This document shows, piece by piece, positions 11,080-25,120 of a DNA stretch of 64,000 bases. Source of the DNA: Pomacea canaliculata (taxonomy: Eukaryota > Mollusca > Gastropoda > Architaenioglossa > Ampullariidae); contig NC_037590.1 in assembly GCF_003073045.1 (NCBI RefSeq), positions 8,823,042 through 8,887,041 of the forward strand, read 5' to 3'. Position numbers and translations under genes: made by a program. How positions within the stretch are numbered: position 1 is the stretch's first letter; the number at the start of each line of letters is the position of its first letter. Under the pieces are notes generated by a model. It saw nothing but the letters and a program-made list of their open reading frames with translations, was not told the origin of the DNA and searched no databases.

Positions 11080-14000
11080 TCAGTCATTTTTGTGGGACAT
11101 TGGTGGAAATTCATTATCATCATCCAATCGTAGTGCAGCTAAATCGCGGGCATCCCCTCCCTCTCCCCCCAAATGGCCTTGTTCCAAGTCTTGATATGGT
11201 TGGGATTCTGCAAGCAGACAAATGTATGTAAGTTCATGCCTTTCTTAATTCATCATTCTTAAAAGGGAAGTAAGGGTCACTAAAAATGAAGTGGGTGTTA
11301 ACCCTTGCATGGAAAAATTCTGGCCATTAAATTATTGTTGTTTCCATAAATAGTTATGAAACAAGCAAATATTTTTGTAACATTTTGTGCTATGCCAAAT
11401 GAAGAAGAATTTAAAATGTTAATTATTAATAAAATCAACAATTAATTAAAGTAATTTATGAAAGCCAGATGTTGACTATTATATTCATGCATGAATAATT
11501 TCCCACAATGCAGAACAAACTGATAGAGACTGTTTACCACACTTAGTAATCCACAACACTGAATGGTTCCTGAGACACAAACTTATTCAAATAAAGAAAC
11601 AGGAACTAATAGTAATACTAAACAAACTGACTAATCTGCAAACAAGATTTCTACCTAGTATGTTACAATTTCCAAATGCTTTATTATTATACATGATGAT
11701 TCCTGCGAGTGCTTTAGCAATAAGAAGGCTGACTTTGTATGAATTGGCACACTTAGCAGATGTGGAGGGTTTTCTTTAAAAAAAATTACCTTTATTTTTA
11801 TGACGACAGTATAAGGGGGTGTGGGCCATGGTAGATATGTAATCTAGAGCAAGAAAGCAGCCAGATACCCAATTAGTACCAAGATGCATTATGTATCAGT
11901 GGATTAGCTCACTAACCACCCAGCAAAATTCTCAAGGGTTATTTTAAAATTAAAAGTTACTACATAGCATGAAAGGGCTCTGATAGCTGCATCATGAAAC
12001 AATGGTCACTAAATTTAAATCATAATAAAATCTTGACCTGCAGCAATCGTCTTCATGTTCACTTTTTATAAAAGCTTAACATTTCTGATTAGCAAATACA
12101 GCATGATTCTGGCTGCTGACTTATTATTGTAAACTCAACATATTCATAAATATCATTCATGACATTTTTCAAATGCACAGAAGCAAAATATGTCTTAAAA
12201 GACCATGCTGAGAAAATACTTTCAAATTCATAATTTGCGATCCTCTCCATGGCATCCCTGGACTCAAGAATTTTACCTTATATGAGAAAAGATTTCTGAC
12301 CAAAAGAAGCTCACATCCTTTAGAGACTTTATCATTTCACTGAAATGCTTTATAGCTTCTGTTTGTACAAAATTTCAGTAAAAGCAACATCTTTCATGCT
12401 CAGACCTTGCTAGTTAACCCATGTGTGCAATTCAATGACAGTTTCTAGCAATCTCCTAATCATGCCTAGAAGGCATGACGAAAAAGTTGAAATATTTTAT
12501 ACATTTCAAAAGTTTACGACCACAGAAAAGAATCAACCACAAAAAGTGAAAGACTGCAAACTAGAATAAGGCAACACTTTACTGCTCAGCATGGAGCAGT
12601 AATGGTCCGTTTTCAGCAAAACATCCCATCCATTTACTATTCTGTATTTTGGAAACAATGAAACACAAGAAGTAAACATGAACCAGGAACTAAAAAAAAA
12701 AAACAAGACGCTTTGCCTTGAAAAGAGCTGCACAGGGGAAGCAACAGACACAAATGCTTCATAATGACCGACAGCTGCAATGTGGCATGTATATCTACAA
12801 AGCTCTCAAACTAACCATTAAAAACAATTTTAAGAATAAAAAGACAGATTAAGTTTAGACTTGAAAAATAATTGGTGATTTTGATCCACTTGATCATTTT
12901 ACTCTTAAAGGAAACACGTGTCGGCAAACTGAGAAAGAGAAAACAAAATCAGCTGTTGTGCATCATGATCAGTAGCTAGGGATAGAAACGTGCCAGGGGA
13001 CAAATATGCCAACAACTAGCTAGCTCTGCATTTCAGACAGACTTTGAGGAAAGAGTAGAAAGCAGCCTGCCTATATCTCACAGAAAGTTCTATCATGCAC
13101 AAGCCTAGTCACTTGTCAAAGCAGAATTTTTTTTTAAACAAATGTCGCTAAACCAAAGCCACTTTATAAACCTGCATACAAATAAAAATGGAAACATGAC
13201 CTGTATTGTTATTTATTTTGTTACCAACTTGTTTATTTTTCTACTTAAAGTGTCTTTGTTTTCAGAGAACAATTGTTCTCAAAATAACATGCAGTCTGAT
13301 AACTGCTGTCAGGGAAAACGAAACAGCTGGAATGGCATGACACAAATGTGCAATTACTCTCATGAACGGATACACATGAATGAATACATATCTCATTTCA
13401 TGTCCTTCAAGTTTGTGAAAACAAGCAACAGATGTTATAATCTAAAAATTTGAATCTGTTTGAATTCCATTTTTAAGTGTATATAATGCAATAATAAACT
13501 CTGACAAATTTTGCTTGTCATTTTATAAGATGCTTTTAAGCCTTTATAAACTGTCCTCTGCATATTAGCTAAATATTCCCCTCTCATATCAAGAGTCAGG
13601 TAAAGACACACAAAAAAAGACAAACAGATATCTAATCATGTAAAGTACAATGCACATGTACATATACACATATACACTTATATGTAAAATTTAAAGAACA
13701 ATGTAGGAAGGAGGACAGAAAGGAATATGAAAGAGAAGAGGGCAAAAGGAAGAAATAACCCTTACTGGAGAAACAGTAGTAAGTGCAAATGTTGCACAAG
13801 TACACAATTTTCCTCAACACACCTACATCCAATCTATTGTAAAGCATAATAACCTATCTAAAACAAGACTGAGATTATGCTTTCAAGTTTTTTTTAAAGA
13901 AATAAATTCATATTCAGCACCATCAATTAGAGTATTACATTTTATTAAACCATTTCTGCTCATATATAAATGTTAAATTGACATATGTAACTATGACACC

Positions 14001-17000
14001 ACCATATTCATCGGCTTTATTATTAGCCAATTATATTTTCTGGCTAATAATTTTACACCACAATTGTCCTCCATCTTCAGAAAATGACAAGAGTCTAAAA
14101 GAATTTGGTCAATGTTTACTAGTACTTGTGAACATTATATCAATACAAACAAACAACTCTCAATCAATCAAGAATAAAATTAAATCAGAATAAATTTCAG
14201 AACAAATTTTCCATTATTTCTACTATATTATTTCTTCTACATTAAATAGTTTTAGGTCTACCATATTAGATATTTCTAATGTCATACGTCTATTCCTGCT
14301 ATAATTTTGTATGTTAAAAATTTAAATTACATAATAATTGACCACTGTTTTGGATTCATAGTAATATCCATAATGTTCTTTACTAGTTTGCACGGACTGT
14401 TGCATGAGTGTCCTATTCAGTAAGCTATCTCACTTTGTCTTTTCCTTGTTTTTGCAGGTTAAATATTGAAATATCCCAAACTATGTACCAATTATTTATA
14501 TGGACGTTTTACCCATATACTGATCTGTGCAGACACTGCAAAAATGTGAAGACTTGTAGCATTTTAAACCCAAACTTGTGAAATTGAAGACAGACACAAA
14601 AGAACCATGAACAAGCAACTGCAAAAGCCTTTGCCTTGCACATCCTGTGGCACTAACATTAGCCAAGCGAAAGCAACTGTCATGCATGTTTTGTGTCCAA
14701 TGTCCCCAAAAGAACTCTCTTTAAAGTTTAACTCTTGTCAACTCATTCCTTCAGTGGCAAGGCAGACAGCTACAAATATAGTAAAAAGCTATTGAGGTGC
14801 AATTTTTTTTTCGGAACTGGCAAGGTGAGCGAAATTGAAATACCTGGCAACTGAAAACCATTAGAACCAATGGCCAAAGGAACTGCAACAGGAAATGCTA
14901 ACAGGGAGTATGCAGTCAGTCAGGAAGTTGGTCACAAACCGATGGGTTACCTGGCTCTTCCAAGAGCTGATCCAACATAGCCACAGTGTCAAGCTCCTGT
15001 GGCCCACCATTCCGCTTCAAAATCTGCGCGTAACTCTCACCCCCTGTCCAATGTGCCGCTGGTGAAGCGAGCGGCTTACCTGTTGTACCTACGGGCTGGC
15101 TGACTGCCGGGAGGTCCGTGCGACGGGCTGTTGCCGCATAGCTTGCTGGAGGTGATGCCCCTGTTGCAGTTGCCCCACCACTAGTTGGGTGTGTCAGTGG
15201 GCGGTCATGAGGTTGCTGGTCACCAGCACTTGTTTCACTACTGACACCATCTAGTCTATAGACAGGTCAAGCCACAGGTATAATATTTGTCTGGGCCATA
15301 AACTGTGTACAATGGCTATGTTGCAGAAACACCACTCATCAAACTATCAGGATATAAAACTATATCTGCTGTACCCTTCTACAGATAGTTGTCAAGTTAC
15401 TTTTAATTGCTGCTTTGTTTGGCTATGATATTTTTGTCTCTCAGCAACTATTACACCAAAGGCCCTAAATTGTTATAAAAGTATTTTGTTGCCTAAATTC
15501 TCACAAGTTAACAGCAGCTGGAGAAACATTTCAGTGTCCAACTGGCTTATTGTGTTTGTTGTAAGCAAATAAGGTGTTATTTATACCTTTAGTCTCTACC
15601 CACACTGTTTCTATTAAGACAATATAAAAGCTCTAAAAATTAGCTATAAACACATTTGCTATCAACATAATTTTAAATATCCCTGCACAAAATCAACCAT
15701 CAAAAGATGGACATGTGGCCAGACTTGACCACTTTATCTTTTCCATGTGCCGTAGATAGTAACAAGCACAGCAAAAAATAGTCATATGGAAAATATAAGA
15801 ATGCTACAGAAAATTAGAGGGGCTTGCAAGGACACGGCTCTATAAAAATGTCCTCGAACAATGTAAAACTAAAATAATCATATCGTACGTAATTCATCCC
15901 AAGATGCTCACCACAAGGGCTTCTGCCTCAACTTGCACCAGTTTGAAGAATGATTTGAACATTAACATTAATATATGGTTCTTACCTGTGTTGCTTGACC
16001 AGCCCACACTCTTTTCCTTCATTTGGGTCAAGGTTGTATATGTAGAGGTACCCATCTTGAGATGCAACGAGCAGCCGTGGCAGTTTTTGGATCCTGAAAG
16101 TCAACAGCAAAACAGATTACAATTTTTTAAATGCAATTATTCAATATGAAAAAGATAAAACTGACAAAAATTCAAAAAAAATAATTTTAGTATTAAAATC
16201 TTTATGTACAGATCTTTGCTTTCTAAAAACAGGGTAAGACAGGAATAAAAGAAAACAAAAAAAAAAATACTTGAAAATTAAGAGGAAATGCATTAAAACA
16301 GCTTTCTTGACAAATAGTACATATAAAAAATAAAAATATGAATGCCTAAAATAAATGTCAACAAAATAAAACTGCTGTTAAAAGCAATCAAAATAACACA
16401 CAAAGTATCTGCATATCTCTCTAACCCTCATCACCAAATGTCTCCATCATCCACTCAAGAAGGATGTGAGCAATTTTTGCTACCAAAAATGTAACCACAA
16501 TTAACCTTTGCATGAAATGAATGACAAAACATGTTTTGAGTTATCATCCGCAACTATCTAGTACTTTTATTTATAAATTGGACAATGAACAATCAATGAC
16601 AACAAGGGAATTATAGTCAGAAAGCCAAGAAAAACTGAAAAGCTGGTATTTTCCAGATTACATATAAGATATTGTGGTTGCCCTCAGAAATAAAGCAACA
16701 GCAGCAGAGGCAACAGATGAGCAAAGCATGCAGCACACATTCATATTTCACAAATATTTGCTGAGCGCTGCATGTTCTACACAGTATTTATTTTACATAC
16801 TTTTTTTACACTTAATATCGCACTCTTTCATAGCCTGTATATTTTTTCACCTGTAGCCCAGTGGCTAAGTGTGTTTGGTATCAACATGTTATTGTCATCC
16901 AGTGTTTTCAGAGTTACTTCATTATTGTTGGTCAGAGAAGAGTGAGTGACCTGCTTTGGTTGTGATGATGTGCGATATAAGTACAATTATTATTCTTGAA

Positions 17001-20000
17001 AAGTGCATTAACAAGTATTCCCAGTATTGCTATTAAAAAAAGCAGAAAAGCATCAAGGCTGTATCAAGAAGCTGCCTTGTAAAGTGTACAGTTTCAAGTT
17101 AGTAGTGGGAAAAAAAAGTTCATTGTACTATGTGTAAAACATTTTAATTGTTTACATGCTGTAAAATACCCCAGGAAATGATACAAAGTCTTTTTTTTTA
17201 AAAAAGCAAATAACGCACATCTGGATAAAACAAAACTTTTAGAAAGAGAGACATAGAAGCAGTTGAGAAAAAGATGAATTTCTTTATCATCATTTAAGCA
17301 AATGTCCTTTTAGATGGAGATACCTAATAAATAAGCAAGCAATATGGAAGGGTACAATTACATAATATTATAAAATGATGGCTTTTTGCAAGCTTTCGGA
17401 AAGTTGGAAAGTCAATTTTTAGATAATTCAAGATGTGCTTAATGCAAAATGAAGGTATAGTTATATACATGTTTTCTTCTAAATATATCACAAAGAAGGA
17501 AAAAAACCTAATGGCCATATATCTAACCCACCCACCAGATTGTCAATTTCAAAGTCACAATACTACTTTAAAATAAACTTCCGATGGTAAGTAGTAAAAT
17601 TTGAATATTTTTTTTTTACCTATTACCTCTGAATGTGGATCTCCTTATACCAAGTGCTACAGAGAATTTAGTGTTTTTATGTTAATTTAGCTATCCATTT
17701 TCCAGCTTTCTCTGAATTCAGAAAACAATACCTGGTTCCAAGATGTAATTTTCAAGAGACTGAAAGATAAAGATGAGAGAGAAAGTGGAAAGCCTAAGGA
17801 GCATAAAATTTCAATGAAGTATGGGCATGTTACCAGGATTTATTTGTGTCTCATAAAATTAGCAAATAGAATAGAGAGGGGAACAGAAGATGCTCAGAGA
17901 GATACAATGATGTTTATTTATTAAAATTGTAGCTTATAGCTAAACCTCTTATAGCTATAACCTCTAAAAAATTCAATAAAGAAAATAACTCAATATTCTA
18001 AGTCTTTAGAAAGTTCTTCACCCTAAAATAGAACCCCTTTTAACTTCTTGCAAAACAAACGCAACTTCCTCAAATTTGTGGCTTACGCACTTCAAGAGTT
18101 TTTATTTGGGTTAAAACAAGCCTTGCATTTAAAGTTTTTTTGGTTTTGTTTTATTAAAAATGTGGAAAAAATAGAATTTTCTTTTTTGGTGTTATTCTCC
18201 TTTGTGCTAGTTCAAAAGCTTTAAAGAATTCCTTTATCCTTGAAAAGAGAACCTAAAAACCAGGAAAGTTTCTAAAGAGTTGTTCTTGTAAATTACAGCA
18301 GATAAATATGATGAATAGTTTGCCTATTGTCTGTGTATGTGTGGCCATAAGAAGATATATGCAGATTTACTTGTAGTTGTTTGCTATTTAGTGTTCCAAT
18401 CATGATCATGACTTCCATGGCATTCTCCACATTCCCTCTGACAAAAATATGCACCAGTGGCAAGTGAGATGGGAGAAAACTGGGTCACAAATGGATGAGG
18501 CAAAAATATGCGGAGGACATGGCTTTACGTCTGATTGCCACGTGTCTTCTGATTGCTGCTCCTCAGACAAACCATAAGCACATGTATATTAACATTGAAC
18601 AAGCAGCTCAATCATCATAATGACCATGTGCGCAGACAATCGAGGTATAGCATGACAGCACAGTAACTAACTGTAAATGACTGCAGTAACAGCCCATGAG
18701 CTCGTGAGAACAGGTGATTTTTTTTGTTATTTCCTGTTTAATGTGTTTACTCATCTGATATAACATCAAGTGAGTGTCTTTAATACAATGAGGACATTCT
18801 GAAACACCCATGTCAGTAACACTGCCTGTTGAAAATTGCATGAATTGAGTGATTTGTATACAAATTCATTTGTCTTAAAGGCAGCTTGTTTTCAGTGTAT
18901 TAAAGATTAAAGGTATTTAATAAAAATCATAACAATCTGGGTTTTTTAAATGCTTCAGCATAAACTACACATGAAAATAACTGGTCACAAGGGAATAACT
19001 AGAAAATAATATCAATTATATTAAATAAAATAAACATGCACAGCTAACAGCTTAGCACAGTAACCAATTCAAGTTGTCGGTTATGGCGTAAAAGAATCTT
19101 CAGGCTTAATTTTTAACTGGATCCTTAGAACAAAGACATTCAGAGAAATGACTTACGTGGCGATAGCACAGACATTTTTCAACCCAGCCATAGGCAGACG
19201 AGCAATTGCAAAGGAACGTCCTTGGCTTAACATTTCAGAGACTTGAGCAGGCAAGTATGAGGCTGATGACTTGAAAACGTTGCCCATCATGTCCATCCAA
19301 GTATTTGCCTCATCTGGAGGTCTGCCAGATTTGATGAATCAAAAAAATCAAATGTTGTCATGACCACAACCTCTCCGTTTGCAGTTAAAATTAATTTGCA
19401 AAGTCACAATAACTTACTACAAAATATAAATTTACAGAGAGCACACATTCAGGTAAAATTAGCTATGATAAGGCAAACTCCAGGAAGCATGACTCAATGC
19501 CATAGTAGAAAGTGGAAAATAAAAAGCTCCATGAGGTATGAGTCCACCATTATCTGTGAAATAAGATGAGCAAAATAAAACTGACACCTGCAATTTGGTG
19601 GGAAGTCACAAAAAGGTTAAGAAATCTTTTTAAAGTTTTAAAGCACTCTATAACCTGCAAGTTGCTAGGAAGTCATAAAGCAATCAAGAAATCTCTTTAT
19701 TTACTTTTTCAGGAGTGTTGCATCTGCCTCCTATATTAAAGTCTATGGGTTTAGGCTTTTCATAGCTAAATAAACACCCACACTATAGCTACATTTTAAA
19801 TTTCTCCAGTACAATAATACAAATAGACTGAAAGTAACACTTAAGACATGAAGCTGAATAATTAAGAAGATTTGTAGTCTGAGATTTGAAGATAGCATTG
19901 TACGAATTAGAGATAATGGTTCTCATAAAGAAACAGACTAATAACCAGTAAAGAAAAAGTAAGGTGGCTAACTTTTCTTTAGGGAGTTCCAGCTTGAAAA

Positions 20001-23000
20001 CATGAACTGTTTCTGTGTTGCTGGAGGCACATAGGTACATCCCATCACTGCTGAATGACAGTGAATAGATGGTGACACACCTGAAATAAATTAATGAATA
20101 TTAAATAAACACCTATCTTGTCAAAATAATGAAATAAGAATCATTACTAACAGATTATTAGAAGTTGCAAAAGGAAGAGAAGACACAGTGAGTTAAATTT
20201 ATCATACTCAGGGCCAGAATAACCTTGCTGCTGACCTCTAACCAGTAATAAAGAAATTATAAACATAAATGTTCACAGGGTCATCTTGTGTTTTTCATGA
20301 TGTTTCCACATTTGTTTTAGCCCTTTAAAAAAATGGTGTGAACTATGATAAAATGAGATATTTACCATGGCATAGCATTCGGAGATTTATCACCAATGAA
20401 ACAAATTCCATTTATATAAGACAAAACAAAGAAGCTACTTGGGCCGAGGCACATGGTTCCAAAATTATCTGTGAGCATCCAAAAATACACTGACAACAGG
20501 TGTTAGGTGGAGTGTGTGGCAAAAATAACAAACGAGAATATGAAGAGATCTTTGATATAACTTCTCAAGAGCATTTGGAAGACAACCTGTACAGAGGTTC
20601 TAGGGAAGAGGGAAAAAAAACACAAGGAACGATTGACTCAAGAGACCTGGACAAGATGAATCAAGAAAGGGACTGAAACAGAAGGTCAACCAGTGTCAAG
20701 ACCAGCAAGAGAAGGAAGGTCTCAGAGCTGAATATTAAGAAGTCAAGTCAAGAGGTCTGTCAGGGAGGACAAGAGGCGCTTCACCCATAAACTGACAGAG
20801 GAAGCAGAAACAGAAGCTATACAGGGAAACATGCAGCGACTATACGAAATAACAAGAACTCTGTCAAGCAAGAGCATTAACCCAAACAAGCAGGTGAAAG
20901 ATAAAGATGGGAATACTATAACAAATGATGCAGGACAAAGAGACCGCTGGATGGAACACTTCGAAGAGATCCTGAATCGATCTCGTCCACCATTCTTACC
21001 TGACATGCCACCAGCAACCGAACAAGTCCTGACACGGGTAATACTAGAGAGATTGAAGAAGGCACTAGACAAGAGACTGAGACCAGAACAAGCAGGGTTT
21101 CACCAGGATAGGTCATGCACTGACCACATTGCCACCCTCTGTATCATCATTAAGCAGTTAAGTGGCAATCCTCCCTCTATGTAACTTTTGTGGACCTGGA
21201 GAAGGCCTTTGACAGTGTAGACAGGAACGTCATTTGGAGGCTTTATCCACAATGGTGTACCGCCTAAGCTTATAAGCATTATTCAAGGGTTGTACGAAGA
21301 CTCGTCCTGCCAAATTATCGACAACGGCAAACTCACTAAACATTTCATAATGAAGACTGGCGTAAGACAGGATTGCATACTATCACCAACAATCTTCCTG
21401 ATGGTCACAGACTGGATTATGCCCAAGATGACCCAAGACAACAATGGTATCCAGTGGACCTTCACCAAACAGCTAGAGGACCTGGACTTTTCAGATGACA
21501 TTAGTCTCCTATTTCATTGGCAGCTGCATGCACAAACCAAACTGAGTAAGCTAGCAGAAAGTGGAGAAGGCTGGCTTAAAGGTCAACAGAAAGAAGACTG
21601 AAGTGATGAGAATCAACAACAAGCAGGAACTTCCAATCTAACTTCAAGGAGAGAACATCCTGGAAATAGATCGCTTCGTGTATTTGGGGAGCACTGTGAA
21701 CAAGGATGGAGGAGAGGACGATAACATCAAAAGCCGTATCAACAAGGCCAGGCATGCTTTCAACAGCCTACTCCCCAGCTGGAACTCCCGAGCATTATCC
21801 TTCCACAGTAAGATCTGCATCTTCAACACCAATGTGAAAGCTTTCCTACTGTATGGTTCTGAAGCCTGGAGAATGACAAACACCATAAACAAGAAGCTCC
21901 CGACCTTTACCAACTGATGCCTAAACCATATTCTAGGAATAAGATGGCCTGAAAAGATCTCCAACAGCAGCCTGTGGAAAAGAACCAACCAGAATGGCAC
22001 TAGCCAAGACATTAAAAAGCGCAAATGAGGCTGGGTGGGACACACCCTGCACAAACAGCTGACACCATTGTTAGGCAGGCACTTGACTGGAACCTTCAGA
22101 GGAAGAGGAGAGTTGGGAGACTAAAGCAGATTTGGAAAAGAACAGCAAAGAGAGAGGCAAAGGATGTCAGAAACACATGGGCCCAACTGAGGGGGCTGCC
22201 CAAAACCAGGACCTCTGGCATGGTGTTGTTGCGGCCCTAGGCTCCCTAAGGAGTAACAAGGAATAAACTAAACTAATTGATATAACTTAACAAGTTGTAT
22301 TTTGCCATTTTTGAAACCAGGCTGCAATAAAGAAAGCTAAATACACTTGCCTTTTCATTCCTCTTCGGAATTCAAATATTCTGTGACCATCAGGTATTGA
22401 AAAGACCCGTATTACTGTACCCTGAAATGTTTAAAGGCAGAATAAACAAAAAGAAAACTTATTCCATAGATAAAATCGAAGCAGAAGAGTAGTTTCCTAA
22501 AAGTGACTAATTACAAGAATTTTGCTGTCTGCTTGTCTATTTTAGTGGTTATATGTCAGCACTCACCTTGTCAGAAGCTGTTGCAAGTTTGTTGCCTTGA
22601 ACATTGAAGGCAAGTGCTGCCAGTGTTCCAGTGTGTGCTTGTATCATGGTTACAGCTCGCTACATCCACATAAATTAAAAAAATCAAAACAAAACTGGAA
22701 ATAACACCAAGAAGAGATAATATGCAACACGTAGATTTTACTCTACATCAAAAAGTATGTGTACCAGGCTTAGGTAAAATAATTATAAATCTTACAAAAT
22801 GGTTACATGGAATGATGAGTATTGTAATATTCTAATAATATTGTTATAAACTAGGCCTTTAGAGACAAATCAATAGGAATAATGAAAACGGTTGAAACTG
22901 AGAGAAGTTTCTCTTTCTTTTAAATTAGCATAATTCCTCTTCTATTTGCAATACTGTGAAGACAGAAGCAAAAACCACACAAAGGAAAACACATAGGAGG

Positions 23001-24650
23001 ACAACATTTGATTAGAATGTGCTAACTACAACAATTTCCAAAAAAGGAGGAGATAAAGACAGCTAGTTTTGAATTTGTAACTAGAATCTGTACAGACATA
23101 GAAAAAGACAGAACAAGATCATAACAATAAAAGGAAATTAACCATACCAAATTAACGGTGTCAAAGATCTGAACCTCTCCTCTTGTATTGCTCCCAGGGT
23201 ATGCAAGGTAGGAGCTTTCATTGGTAACTGAAAGAGCACACAGGCCATTTGGGTTTGCTGGTGTTTCTCGGATTGTGTGTAGAATCTTCATGTCCCGAAT
23301 GTTGTGTATATACAAGCTCTCTTCTAGGCAGACCACAAGACGCTGTAATGAGAATTAATAAAATCTTCCCATTAATCACACATTGTACCAAAGAACAAGC
23401 AAAGATAAGCATGTAGAAACCATCTGAATGTTAGAACTCAGACTGTGTAACAAAAAAAATTTTTTTTAAATGAATACACTTTACAAGGTTGTATTATTAT
23501 GAGTCTACTTATTAAAGATTTAGAAGGATAACACACACTTACATATGAGACACTTTTTGCACACTTAATACCACATACCTGTCTGTTAAGTTTAACTGCT
23601 AAGATGGAATTGGAGTAGCTATAATTGCATATTTCTGTCCCCTTTTTGAAGTGACAAACTTTAAGTTTCCGTGGGTGTTGCAGGCTGACAATAGCCACCA
23701 GGCTGCTGGAGTAAAGGCGTTCCACAATGCAGACATCTTCCCCTTCTGCATCATGTAATTCATTTTTGTTTGATTTCAAAGCATATAATGAAGATACATG
23801 GCATGCTCTTTAGGTTAAACACAATAGCAAGGCTGTGTCATTTATTGAGCACAAAAAAGCAGGAACAATATAAGAGAATGTCAATTTTTTTCTAAAGCAA
23901 GTGATGGAGTATAATACACACTCAATGACTCTATATAAGTATAAGGATATTTTCCATTGTAGTAAAAATCGAGTTTATGCTGTGTACAACTACTATGTGG
24001 CTGACAAATCTGGAGCTAGTTCTGAATATGCTTTTCTAATCTTGTGTACAGAACTCGATTACCATACGTGCTCTGAAAAATGAGCACTTAAGTGTCATTT
24101 AAAAAAAACAACAACAAAATACAAAAACGAAATTAACCACAAATCTAGATAACTGGGGGCGTCAACATGGCCGAAACTGACTAAGAATAAATAACGGAGT
24201 TGTATAGAAATAAAAATAGTTTTTCTTTTGGGCGTTTCAGACATTGAAGAGCAAAACAATACAGTACGTGACTGACTCCATATTTTGTAAAGTACTTTTA
24301 CCGTATTATCATTAGAAGAAATACAGCAAAGAGTAGCAGAAAGTTTTCATTCTGACCGATTTCGAAGACGTGGTCGAGCTTTTCGACCGATCCAAGGGAA
24401 AACAATCTGTATCCTGACCTGCTTCCAACGGCAAGAGATCTGAGTTTTTTAAAAAAACAATAACAATGAGCTGAGTTGGCTGTTTGTTTACAAAACAAAG
24501 ACAAAGCTTTCAATTTCACTTACATACTTTCTATGAGACAAGACAAAAAGTACACAATTTTGCAAAAATCAATACTTACGTACAATCTTGATTAAAATTG
24601 ACAAACAACAGATTTGACTGCTGTTCACCAGAATTGGCTACAAGGTTCAT
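11080..24650 (-). CDS. WIPI2: WIPI2-type PROPPIN (Atg18 family), autophagy
   Basis: Seven-bladed WD40 beta-propeller that binds PI3P and recruits the ATG16L1 complex to forming autophagosomes (family knowledge). Eleven minus-strand coding exons: 24580-24650, 24357-24439, 23579-23745, 23148-23342, 22567-22659, 22351-22421, 19973-20080, 19157-19321, 15986-16093, 14951-15255 and 11080-11207. Joined they give 497 residues in one frame. Visible: start [47 protein letters not shown], and the phosphoinositide-binding FRRG at about 221-224. [16 protein letters not shown], the YAAT patch and the tail DDDNEFPP follow. The start is chosen by homology; its Kozak context is weak and an in-frame ATG exists at 24800, so a longer N terminus is possible. 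The FRRG exon uses a GC donor. The tail distinguishes WIPI2 from WIPI1 only tentatively. Confidence 0.95.
15044..15079 (-). other. 36-nt in-frame GT...AG segment inside WIPI2 exon (exitron candidate)
   Basis: Inside the 305-nt exon a minus-strand segment starts GTAAGC and ends ACAG. It is exactly 36 nt long and has no stop, so it reads through as 12 codons (about [12 protein letters not shown]). Both the retained and the spliced form keep frame. Thirty-six bases is very short for an animal intron, so I annotate it as coding. Confidence 0.4.
16850..17000 (+). repeat. tRNA-headed SINE in WIPI2 intron (family shared with 28545)
   Basis: It begins with an A-box-like CTGTAGCCCAGTGGCTAAG. About 100 bases later it shows CTTTGGTTGTGATGATGTGC, then a tail ATATAAGTACAATTATTATT. 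The copy at 28545-28700 has the same order: GTGGTTAAGTGTGCTTGA, then TTTTGGTTGTGATGCTGC. The two are diverged members of one family. Confidence 0.65.
20600..22265 (+). mobile_element. Degraded RTE-clade LINE (reverse transcriptase) in WIPI2 intron
   Basis: It lies antisense to WIPI2 in its largest repeat-bearing intron. In pieces it reads [45 protein letters not shown] (RT motif), [19 protein letters not shown] (the F/YADD-box region, here FSDD), [20 protein letters not shown] and WGWVGHTLH. These are typical RTE RT and C-terminal motifs. Frameshifts near 21180 and 21590, several stops, and an apparent deletion of about 70 residues before LRPEQAGF show that it is dead. No endonuclease domain is visible, consistent with 5' truncation. 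Confidence 0.85.
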
Positions 24651-25120
24651 TAGGCCAGAAAAACCCTTATGCACACCACTGACTACGTAATCCGTTGTTG
24701 AATGATGACGGGGTCGGCCTAGCTTACAATGAAAACCTATACATTTCATCAGCATTTGGTATAAGCGATATGATTGGTCAGTTAGAATGTCATGGAGCAT
24801 TACTCTTAAGTTTTCGTCTGCTGCACCAACAGATCAAGAAATAAACATTTTCTTACTTGTAAGCATGACTGTGATAGAATATTCTTGCGTACTAGAAGAG
24901 TATTAAGTATTTCAGTGATTAAAAATGCAAAAGATTGTTCATTATTTTATCTATTGCCAAACAAATGCTTATTTGCAATCACAAAAGCAAAAAAAGAAGG
25001 GAGGACACTCTTTTTTACTGAAGCTTGGAATCGGTAACCAATCGAAACTCTACATCTAATCCTCTCAGCCAATCGAAAATAGTCCTGCAGCGGCGCATTT
25101 AAACCGCACAAGAAGTGAAT
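24651..25120. promoter_or_regulatory. Bidirectional promoter region, WIPI2 (-) and CENP-E (+)
   Basis: The two genes are head-to-head. On the plus strand CCAAT boxes lie at 25038-25042 and 25069-25073, 31 bp apart. AGCGG at 25089-25093, a 4-base spacer and TTTAAA at 25098-25103 form a CDE/CHR-like pair. A strong donor (GAAT|GTGAGT) at 25120/25121 suggests a short non-coding first exon joined to the acceptor at 25979/25980, three bases before the CENP-E ATG. A minus-strand CCAAT near 24772-24776 could serve WIPI2. Motifs are seen directly; their function is inferred. Confidence 0.6.

Noticed and set aside
13142..13453. 103-codon plus-strand ORF in a WIPI2 intron
   Set aside because: No recognisable domain, no splice partners, intronic and antisense to WIPI2; likely chance.
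14607..14795. Small ORF with CTSCG, resembling a zinc-knuckle start
   Set aside because: Only one Cys pair and no second; lies antisense in a WIPI2 intron.
15044..15079. 36-bp intron splitting the WIPI2 exon in two
   Set aside because: Too short for a normal animal intron and fully open in frame; kept as coding with an exitron note.
16855..16880. tRNA-like A box considered as a true tRNA gene
   Set aside because: No acceptor-stem pairing or complete B box at tRNA distance; fits a SINE head better, and a second copy exists.
21644..22054. 136-codon minus-strand ORF over the RTE LINE
   Set aside because: The plus-strand frames carry recognisable RT motifs; the antisense reading does not.
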